From positions 1 to 64,000 of the forward strand of contig ML976699.1 of NCBI GenBank assembly GCA_010015655.1: 64,000 nucleotides of DNA. The letters are read 5' to 3'. The stretch is from Bimuria novae-zelandiae CBS 107.79 (taxonomy: Eukaryota; Ascomycota; Dothideomycetes; Pleosporales; Didymosphaeriaceae). Shown here one piece after another: positions 59,612-64,000 of this stretch (within the stretch, counting starts at the first letter, position 1; each line of letters begins with the position of its first letter). A program made the translations under genes and the position numbers. The notes beneath the pieces were generated by a model. The model was not told the DNA's origin. It ran no database searches and was given only the letters and a program-made list of their open reading frames with translations.

Positions 59612-62600
59612 TAATTATCGTCCAGGAACGTAAAGTTTAAGCCTTCCATAGGGCATGGGGACGCGCCGAGCAGCTGCTTTGGGGCCAGCCAAAGTAGTAA
59701 AGGCGTTTCTTGCTATAAAGCTATTACTATCTCTTGCAGTGGCTCGTGAGAGTCCACCCCCCTCCGTGCGGGGGCTAAATCCTTGTCTTCTTGCCTATAG
59801 GCTGAGGTGTCTGGGTTTATCTATTATACATGTAGTTTAATAATAAGAGTAGAGTAGGAGCAGCTTAATCTTTTATAAGCTCGAGTAAAAGTTAGAAATT
59901 ATTTGGCTCTAGTGCCTTTAGGTATTCCACGCCTTCCTTAGTAGTGTTAGGGGGGCACGCTGGCCGCTTTGGCCAGTAACCAAACTTTTAAACTAATCGT
60001 GGGCAGTGTACGATGTGGTTAGGCGCTAGGTTTACGCCACAGGGGCATTTCGTGACGGCGTCTTTATGCCTAAATTTCTTATAGTACTAGGCGTAGTGTC
60101 CGTGGCGGGTGCGCATGGACAGGAGCTTAGCAAGCGTTAGACGTTAGAGGGTAAGCTCCTTTAGCTATTTTATAGGGCGGTAAGTAAGGTCCCACTGCAT
60201 GTACTATTTAGATAACTTAGGTAAGCGGGCGCGCCACTAGTCTATTTTAGCGCTCTTTATATGGGCACGTACGTCTAAATTAAGGCCTAAGACTATAGGC
60301 TTAGCTACCATACCGTATAGAGGTCGGGGAGACTTTACCGCGTCGTTGGCTAGCTAGTCCGCTAATTTATTCCCTTTTATTTCGCAGTAACCTAGGGCCT
60401 ACTAAATAGTAATGTCTAGATTCTCTATTATCTCCTGGCACCTGACGAACGCCTATTATAAAGAGGGGGACGAGTTGCCTCTTATACACTATATAATAAA
60501 AGTGCTATTAATACACATGTATATACGTCTTAGCTAGTAGGTAGGCGTAATAAGCGTGTAGGCGAGTCCCCGCCAAGCGCTAATAGCTTTAGCGTTAAAA
60601 ACGTAGGACCTAGGGTTAAGGGAGCCATTACCCTATAGGATAAGGGCCTGTCCTTTGTATATAGCGTAGCCATACGTAACGTGTTTAACGCCGTTAATCC
60701 ATTGTTCGGAGCTATCTAAGAAGACAGTAATAGTGGTTAGTAAGAGGAGAGCTTACTACTCCTTAAAGAGACAAGCGGCGTCCTTCTTGGCTGCCTAGTC
60801 TATAGGGTCGGTACGGCTCCCGGGGGAGTAGTGGGGGGCGCAGAAATCTAGTCGAGGTACTAGGTTAAAGATTTATGCGAGTTGTTATACCTTTAAGCGG
60901 GCTCTTTATGGGAGGCCTACGCCTTGGCCTCTTTTAACTATAGGCAGGAGGGTCCTAGTAGTTAGTAGGTGTTTATTATTAACTATTAATAGATATGCTG
61001 TAAAGCGAAACTTGCATGTCTTAAGTACTATTACTACTAAGGAGAGTCCTACGTCCCGAAAGACGGCGATAGTAGGTATAGTCTAATAGGCTGGCGCGAT
61101 AGCTCTATATACCTACTTAAAGACTTTATTAAGTACGTTAATATACTAGCCTAGTTAGGTGCTTACCTTAGCGCTTCTTAATTAGCATATAATTTTAGAG
61201 GGCTTAGTTCTGCCTCCGTACTAGGCTTTCGCACCGTAAAGGAGCCGTGGGAGGACGCAGGCGATTACCGCCTTATAAAGGGACCCCAGTAGGGGGCCGT
61301 GTTTAATCTAAGCCAAGCTACAGATATAGTGTGCGATAACCCTTATCTTGGCGGCGTAAGTCGCGACGTGGGCCTTAAAGATTAGCTTCTTATTAAACTA
61401 TACGCTTAGCTAGCGCAGGGCCCCGTTCCTACTCTTAGGGAGAATAGGGTGTATGGTAAGGTTCTTATTAACGATATAGGGAGGCGCGTAGTCTCCTTTC
61501 TGTCGTGTAAGATATATTATTTTAAGCTTATTTAGTAAGAAAGCGATCTTATTATCTGCGCTATATTTAATAATATTACAAACGTCTTTCGCGATTTATT
61601 TAACGTTGTAGTCTAGGCTATAAGTGGCTCTATATAGGCAAATGTCGTTAGCATATCCAAATCGCAGCGTGGTGTCCTGGAGGAGAAGTTCCGCTAGGTA
61701 CAGCATATAGATAACCGATAAGAGGGGCGAGCCCTGTGGGGTGCCGCAGGCCACTGGGTGGCGGCCGGATTAGTGTTGGCCGTGGCAGATAAGTATGTGT
61801 TGGTTTATAAGAATATTACGCGTAAGCACGAGCACTTTTTAGTGCTAGCCTTATCCTTTTATTTAGTATAGCAGGCGGTTGACGAGGAGGGCGTTAAAGG
61901 CCCTAAGTACGTCTATAGTAACTATAGTAACGTGCTGGCCTTTGCTAAAGGCCAGTTCTACGTCGTGGGTAAAGGCGGCAATTAAATCCATAGCTAACCT
62001 TTTTAGCAGAGCCCCTCTATGTTGGGGGCTTAGTACGCTATATAGTATAGCTAAGTGGGCTATGCGCCGGGCGATAATCCTTTTAAATCCCTTACTAAGG
62101 CAGAGTAGCATGGCGAGGGGTCTTATAGAGCCTAGAACTATATAGTCCTTCTTACCATGCTTCCTGATAAACACGATCTCTCCGTCCTTCTAGGCGGCGG
62201 AGTAGTAATTAAGCTTAAGTAGGTCGCGGTAGATATTATAGACGTACTATCTAATGTAGTTCTAGCATGCTATAAGTAGCTAGACAGTTATACTATCTAC
62301 GCCTAGTAAGGTGCTAGAGACCCTAATCACGTAGCGCTCTGTCTCTTTAATAGATAGGTATATGTCCTAAGGGATTATAGGGTTTTCTTATAGGGAGGGC
62401 GGTTCTAGTAGGTTATCCTCTAGCGTAAATTTGTAAAGTAGTGCTTGTTAAAGCATCTTAGTCTTGTCCTTATCCTTAGTCGCCTCTACGCCTCTAAAGA
62501 CTATTAGCGCCTAAGTCCTAGTGGGTTCTAGCTTGTGCTAGTTAATAATTTAGAAAAGTTCTTAGTTATTTACTACGTTATCTATAGTGTGTTACTAGTA

Positions 62601-64000
62601 TTTTTTCTTTACTTTGCGGACTATTACTAAGAAGGTGCGCGTCTCCTCGGAGGGGCCCCGCCTAGTATAGCTATCTAGCGAGTTTAAGTGTGCCTAGTAA
62701 GCTTATTTACAGGCGTTTATCCACTACGGCGCCAAATGGCCTATCCCTTTTTTCTTCCTACCTGCTATCTCTAGGGCGTTTATAAAAACTTCTTCTAAGG
62801 TAGTAACGCGCCTATTAACGTGCTTACGAGTCTATAGCCCGTTTAAGCTAAGGGTGCCCTTTATCCCATTAGCAATAGCGTTAATAAATAGCGGGAGCTT
62901 CGTAGTAGGGATCCTATATTAGAACTAGTTAAGTGGCTCCTATCCCCTACTAGGTATCGTAGTAACTAGCGTGTTATAGTCTAAGCCATAGTTTATGTCC
63001 GCTTGTACCGCTATAGTAGCGAAGGGGATGTTGCAAAAGGAAAGGTCTATAACGTGTCCTGCATGGTAGGTGGGGACCCCAGGCTTTTTAATATAGTCCA
63101 TGCTATTATCTGTGGCCTATTAGGCCAGTTCGGCGCCGCCATGTGTAGTCGTAACACTAGGTTTAAATATGTTATGTTTAGCGTTAAGGTCGCCCCTAGC
63201 TAGGCATCTGTTAGGCGGGGTAAGGTAGGTAATATAGTTAAGAACAGGCGTAGTCTATAGCGCCTAATAGGCATTAAGTATTAAGATTCTATTAACGTTA
63301 ATCTACTATATGTCCTGGTTATAGAGTAGAGTGCGTAGTGTAATTTTTAATTAGTTTCCCTTACAGGTAAAGATAAGAACCTAGGGGCGGTCTGCCTCCT
63401 AGGTCTCCTAGCTATCCTAGCTATCTACTAGTAGGTAGAAGTTATAGCCAGGGTGGTTTAAAGTGCGTGTGCCTAGCCAGGTAGCCAGCTCTTACATGTA
63501 GATAACGTCGATGCCCTCCTTAAAAGCAATCTTAAGGGCGGCTATATATACTAGGCCACTTTTACTAATATTTATTTAGCATACTTTAATGTTAGGCTCC
63601 CTGCGTAGGGTGGGTCTACGGCGGTTATTCCTTATTAGCTTGAGGATTCGTCCATGGTCTAGTCCTCTTGTAAGGAGGACTGTGTATGCTCTTCCTGTCT
63701 CGCGCTTCTGGTAGAAAGCGCGGCGAGGTTTAGGCTATCGCTTATGGGCGCAGAGGACCGCATAGGCCTATTTAATAGGCGTGGAGCGGCTTGTCGTAAG
63801 GCGGTGTCGGGGTACGGGGTTAAGCGTCGAGGTCTTCTTAGGGGACGATAGCTTTGGGTTACCAGTTCCTGCTCTAGCTAACTTAGTATTATTAACACAG
63901 GCTTAGTTTAGTTATTATCTTCTCCGCTAGGGGAGGTGCCCTAGCCCTAGGCAGTAGGCTCGGGTTAAGGGTGTAGGTTATATAACTAGTTAAAGGCCTT
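59592..64000 (-). pseudogene. LINE-2: Tad/I-like LINE ORF2 (endonuclease, RT, RNase H), runs off the window
   Basis: The 3' end, with a TAG/CTA tail (59592-59611), lies inside the Copia-4 protease. Minus-strand ORF2: an endonuclease start LKYAK...ILV (about 63600) with ILQAN-like context, and DLNAKHNIF plus DLFLCNI (about 63170-63020). RT is partly open at 62174-61863 with RKHGKKDYIVLGSIRPLAML, LSPQHRGALLKRLAMDL and VTIDVLRAFNALLVNRLLY, then GFGYANDICLY (about 61670-61640, ancestral YADD), KIAFLLNKLK and ISAQRGL near RNase H (about 60600-60540). It ends with a Cys-His segment near 60040. RIP stops are common but fewer in the RT stretch. Confidence 0.83.

Noticed and set aside
61879..62145. 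88-codon + frame in LINE-2
   Set aside because: Antisense shadow of the RT domain, which matches LINE RT on minus.
1..64000. tRNA, rRNA or other structured RNA genes
   Set aside because: No cloverleaf, rRNA core or other conserved RNA motif was seen on either strand by eye; a covariance search was not possible.

Overview
The window is the left end of a chromosome from what looks like a filamentous ascomycete (Pezizomycotina). It starts with a TTAGGG-type telomere tract (CCCTAA on the + strand, 1-95). Almost everything after it is repeat DNA carrying the signature of repeat-induced point mutation (RIP): CA and TG are replaced by TA, copies differ nearly only by transitions, and old reading frames are broken almost only by TAA and TAG. 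I see no gene likely to be intact. Species cannot be named from this evidence.

Region 1 (95-44882) is a head-to-tail array of nine copies of one subtelomeric unit, all with the gene on the minus strand. The fullest copy is 20914-25856. The unit encodes a dead telomere-linked RecQ helicase (TLH). Its order is an N-terminal C2H2-like finger, an acidic linker, a domain that reads like a tyrosine recombinase, then a RecQ-type DECH helicase with a Cys-containing tail. Every copy keeps the same right end, CCCTGGGTTAG. The left (gene 3') end is cut at different places, and three copies are cut at the same internal TTAGGG. The outermost copy is cut in the helicase core and capped directly by telomere repeats.

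Three LTR retrotransposons with clear LTRs and 5-bp target duplications sit inside the array: a Copia element (14177-20358, +), a chromodomain Gypsy element (26643-33828, -) and a less mutated Copia element (34833-40129, -).

Region 2 (44883-64000) is a nested transposon graveyard that begins exactly at the right end of the last TLH unit. It holds the integrase-RT-RNase H half of a Copia element (+), part of a Gypsy element (-) split by a 3,159-bp hAT transposon with 8-bp target duplication, a 1.45-kb low-information stretch, a truncated Tad/I-like LINE (-), a Copia gag-protease fragment (+), and a longer LINE of the same group (-) inserted in that Copia and running off the right edge.

The TLH array is the most interesting system. 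The proposal that TLH units join a tyrosine recombinase-like domain to a RecQ helicase, and end in short palindromic arms at a telomere-like junction, is inference from motifs read here and needs structural and functional tests.
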